The notes beneath the pieces were generated by a model, which saw nothing but the letters and a program-made list of their open reading frames with translations, did no database searches and had not been told where the DNA came from. Positions 60,674-64,000 of a stretch of 64,000 bases of DNA are shown here, piece by piece. Each line of letters starts with the position of its first letter. Position 1 is the first letter of the stretch. The position numbers and the translations under genes are program-made. Source of the DNA: Lasiosphaeris hirsuta (Eukaryota > Ascomycota > Sordariomycetes > Sordariales > Lasiosphaeriaceae); NCBI GenBank assembly GCA_030549175.1, contig JAUKUA010000008.1:434001-498000 (forward strand). Reading direction: 5' to 3'.

Positions 60674-63092
60674 TTAAAAATCCGATGTATCCTTACTATC
60701 AGATGGTTTAATAATATGAGAGAAATGCTTAAAGTAGTTCTTTTCCGTTATTATAGAGACCTTAATCTTTTTAAATAGTCAAGGGGAGATATCTTTTCGT
60801 TCCTTATTATCTTTATTTTTTTTTCCCCGTTTAGTTTTAGTTTTAAAGATCTTACTAGGTAGTTTAGGAATATCCTTCTTATCTTCGGTTTTCCTATTAT
60901 AATATTTAAGGGTATTATAGCCTTGACGTCTATAATAGTAATATCTCTTACTTTCCTTATACTTATTAATCTTAGCTTAGTTTATCCCGGTAGTAACTTT
61001 CTTATAGGTTTACTAATACTTTATTTAAGTAGGTACCGAGAGCTTGTCCTCCTTATCTTATTACTTTTGCTTTGGGCCCTTCTTAGCCTTATTAGTAAGT
61101 ACTAGACTAGGACGGGAGCTAAAGGTATTAGTTTCCTTCTTATGATTATCCTTCTTCGAACGCTTTTTATTATTTAAAGTAAACTTTCCTTTTTTCTATT
61201 TAGCCTTATGATTAATTTCACGGTTCTTTATTTTATCTTCATAAATCAAACCGGCTATAATAACAGCTTTAAGAAAGTTAGTATCGTTAGAAGAGAGATG
61301 TCTTATATGCGAATAGATTAAGTCTATTATAGCTTTAGGGACGGCGTTAGTAACTAGCGATTATAAGGCCTAGCTATTAAGATCGACTATATAATTAAGT
61401 TTTTAAAACTTTATTACATACTTATTTATATCTCTATCGTAGGTTAAAGCTTTTATAACCTCGTAGTCCTTAGCTCTATGTACTAAGTTACGGAAACGTT
61501 TAACTATAGTAATAATATAGTTATTTTATTAATCTACTAGGTTAAGCTTTTCGATCTAAGTTTCTTTTTTCTAATATTATTTAAAGATAATACCTTTAGT
61601 AAAGGTACTGATAAAGCTAATTTTAGCTTTGTCGTCGAGGAAGCTTTGTTTATAGATACTAAAATACTCTTTAACAAAGTGTTACCATATCTTAAACTTA
61701 TCTTTGTTCTTTTTGTTATATTTTTTAGGTTTTACCATAGTTACGGCAATACCTTAACTATAAAACTCTTAGATCACATTAGTATTATTATAGATTAAGT
61801 CCTAATTAGATAGATGAGGTTAAGTAAGATTATTATAAGATCACCTAGAGGTGAGAGGCTTTAGAAGTTCGAACCTAAAGGTCCTAGGGGACTCGGAAGC
61901 CTAGGTAAGCTTCTTAGTAGTTTAGGAAGACTAGGAAGTAGACTTACACGATATAGGTTATCATTTAAGTCATTATTATTTCTATTATTAAAAGGTAGTA
62001 ATGTTCTTATCTTAATATAACAAAGAGGTAAGTTTCTTCCGGTATTTCTATTTCTTATCTTAACATTAGAATTTTACATACTATCAACTTGTCGTTAGGC
62101 TTCTGTTAAGATTTCTTAGATAGCCCTTCTTTAGAGGTTATGGTTTGAGAGGAGATCTTCGTTTTAGTTAAGTACCGTGTAAAAGTTAATTTTTTAAATA
62201 GTTATAACGGTTATTATAAGAATTTGACAAAAGGTATTTTCTATGAACGAGTCATAACTTTTTAGATGATCTATTCCTTATTATAAGATCTTACTTATGT
62301 TAGCCTCGATATAAGAGTTTCTTTAACGAGATTGTTAAAGTAGGCCTCAAGTTAATTAAATAGTTCTGAGTTCTTTAGGGTCTATAATACTTCTAGTTAT
62401 TAAAGTATTATAAAAGAATTAAGTTGACTTTAGGCTATTATAAACTAATAACTAAATTTTATGTTATGGTAATCTTAATAAGTTTATTTCTTCTTTTAAA
62501 TTTAAAAAAGTTTCTTAACTTAAATAAGCTCGGTATTTTATTTCCTAACCTACGCTTCTTATTCTTATAACTATCATACTTATTATTATTTTTGTCTTAT
62601 AATTTCTTTATGGAGTACTTTTATATATACGATAATAAGGTTAAGAAATTTTTTACGTTAAGTCATTTAGGTAGTAAACTAAGCTAATTTTTAGTTAACC
62701 TCGATATTAAAGGTAATATAAGAAATTTTTAGTTTTTACTAAGTACTTTTAAAAATATATTAATTCGTCTTAACATATTATATTATTAATTAGTAATTAG
62801 TGACTAAGGTAATAAACGTTAAAACAAATAAGTTAAGCCTCTCTTTATTCTCACGTATATTATTTATAAAGAAATAAAGTTTTTTATAGGCTTTAGCGAC
62901 TTAGTTATTGAAATTAATAAACTATTAAAATAGTTTAATAATAGTTTCTAAGCTTAACGGAAGTGTAAGAAATTTCTTAATAGTTTAGATTTTTATCTTA
63001 GTAAGTTTCTAGATTATAAGATTAATACCGGGAGAGAATTCAGTTTTCTAATCCTAGATTATAGCCGAATATAATATAAGATTACTAGTTAT
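60674..63092 (-). pseudogene. gag: B4 gag, RIP-broken with frameshift
   Basis: The start codon reads ATA in place of the B1/B3 ATG. The layout follows B1 gag (long N-terminal half, gag core near 61720-61750, zinc knuckle near 60930). The length, 2419 nt, is not a multiple of three; a run of nine or so T near 60820-60835, absent from B1, is a likely indel site. The small plus-strand ORF at 60923-61105 is antisense to it. Confidence 0.8.
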
Positions 63093-63142
63093 CGTAAATG
63101 ATATAATGGGCAGAAGTATTCTTAGGATAAAGAAAGATTATT

Positions 63143-64000
63143 TGTAATATAAGTTAGCTTATAAAGGTCTGGGATATAATAACTATAAGGTAAAATATTA
63201 AATAGAGAATTAAACTATAGAGCTTTAACCTTTCTTAACTCTCGACTTAACCATTTAACGAATTATCCTAACAATTACTATTAATTTAATTTAAAGCTTT
63301 TATACGATAGACTTAGAGACTTAATCTTCATAAGGCTAATAAGTATAAGGTCTAATTTAGAAGTTTTAGAACAAAATGGTAAGGGAGTTAACTATTATAA
63401 TATAAAATAATAAAAAGCTAGGAAGAAGGAGGTTCAAGGAGATAGAATGATCTAATAGAAGATAAGACATAATACTTTGTAGTTATAAGTCAGAAAAAAT
63501 AAAAAGGTTCATAAGGTTATATTACCCCTTAGCTTCACTAAAGTCTAGTTAATAATCTTTTTAGGTTTGTCCAAAGAGAACTAGGAAGCTTCTTCCTCTC
63601 GAGGATCCGTTATAGCGTATCTGTTCTTTTATAGAAGGCTATGTATAAGATATAAGGATACCGAAATATCTAAAAGATCTTCCTAGCCGCCCGTCGGTCC
63701 CGAATCTCCTTTCTAGCTACCCGTCTCTTACGCCTTACAAATCAGCGGCTATAAGCTAAATGAAGCCGGCCTATTATACGTCGGTCCATAGCCGGTATTA
63801 GTACTTATTTATACAGCTCTAACGGCATAGTATCTATTACTACAGGTGTTTCTTCACGTCCTTGGTACTTACGTTAGCTATAGTACTATTAGGTTGATTC
63901 TATGTCGGCTGTTACAGTAACGGTTCCCTTTATAACTTATACACGGGGGTCACGGCTACCTGTCACCACTGAAGCTAGACTCCGGAGAACGTTAGGTTCT
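63143..64000 (-). repeat. 5' LTR of B4, incomplete
   Basis: It begins TGTAATATAAGTTAGC, a RIP-mutated form of the B LTR end, and follows the LTR to the window edge. The first 300 bp or so (inner side) are heavily TA-mutated, and sequence from about 63500 on is much cleaner. Confidence 0.9.

Larger units (their letters stand above)
55738..64000 (-). mobile_element. B4: B-family Ty3/gypsy element, 5' LTR cut by the window end
   Basis: 3' LTR at left, pol, gag, and the start of the 5' LTR at 63143. The internal region is 6078 bp against 5803 bp in B1; most of the difference is the integrase segment deleted in B1. It interrupts A4. The five bases on the left are GGTAA. Confidence 0.92.

Noticed and set aside
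60923..61105. Hydrophobic 60-codon plus-strand ORF
   Set aside because: It is antisense to the B4 gag around the zinc knuckle; the leucine/isoleucine richness is produced by the complement of Lys/Asn/Asp-rich gag.

Overview
The window is a block of nested, dead retrotransposons from a filamentous ascomycete (Pezizomycotina). No host gene could be recognised. The sequence shows an extreme excess of TA, loss of CA and TG, and coding frames that stay in register for kilobases while CAA, CAG and TGG codons have become TAA, TAG or TGA. That is the signature of repeat-induced point mutation (RIP: C to T in CpA on either strand), a process known from ascomycetes. The two Ty3/gypsy families, the copia family and the Tad-like LINE are all types known from fungi. 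Species and chromosome position cannot be told from the sequence; an AT-rich, heterochromatic or pericentromeric repeat block is the likely setting.

Family A is a chromodomain-bearing Ty3/gypsy element with 234-bp LTRs. It occurs four times: A1 (1-1893, minus, cut by the window edge), A2 (1894-11523, plus), A3 (35409-45009, minus, complete, 5-bp target duplication GTTAT) and A4 (47222-55737, minus, 5' end missing). Each element has one long gag-pol frame. Downstream of pol, A2, A3 and A4 also carry a third frame of exactly 1611 nt that I do not recognise. Family B is a second chromodomain Ty3/gypsy element with 1.33-kb LTRs. It occurs as B1 (23972-32426, plus, complete, target duplication ATATC), B2' (15492-17794, a divergent minus fragment), B3 (35399-35408 and 45010-47221, plus, LTR end and gag only), B4 (55738 to the window end, minus), plus LTR remnants at about 13015-14325.

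Other parts are a Tad-like LINE fragment (11524-12960, minus), Ty1/copia pieces (pol at 17795-22076 and gag with its 5' LTR and primer site at 34082-35398, both minus), and an unidentified repeat E present in opposite orientations (14326-15491 plus; 22077-23971 joined to 32427-34081, minus).

Nesting gives a relative order. A2 entered the LINE and A1 then entered the 5' LTR of A2. E1 sits in a B LTR, B2' cut E1, and copia cut B2'. B1 entered E2. A3 entered the 5' LTR of B3, A4 entered the gag of B3, and B4 cut A4. The copia parts cannot be explained by simple nesting: pol is flanked by LTRs in opposite orientation and gag lies 12 kb away, so at least one rearrangement occurred. RIP is uneven. 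Interiors of elements are heavily mutated, while element edges, the LINE part away from A2, the copia gag and about 12.3-14.5 kb are comparatively clean.
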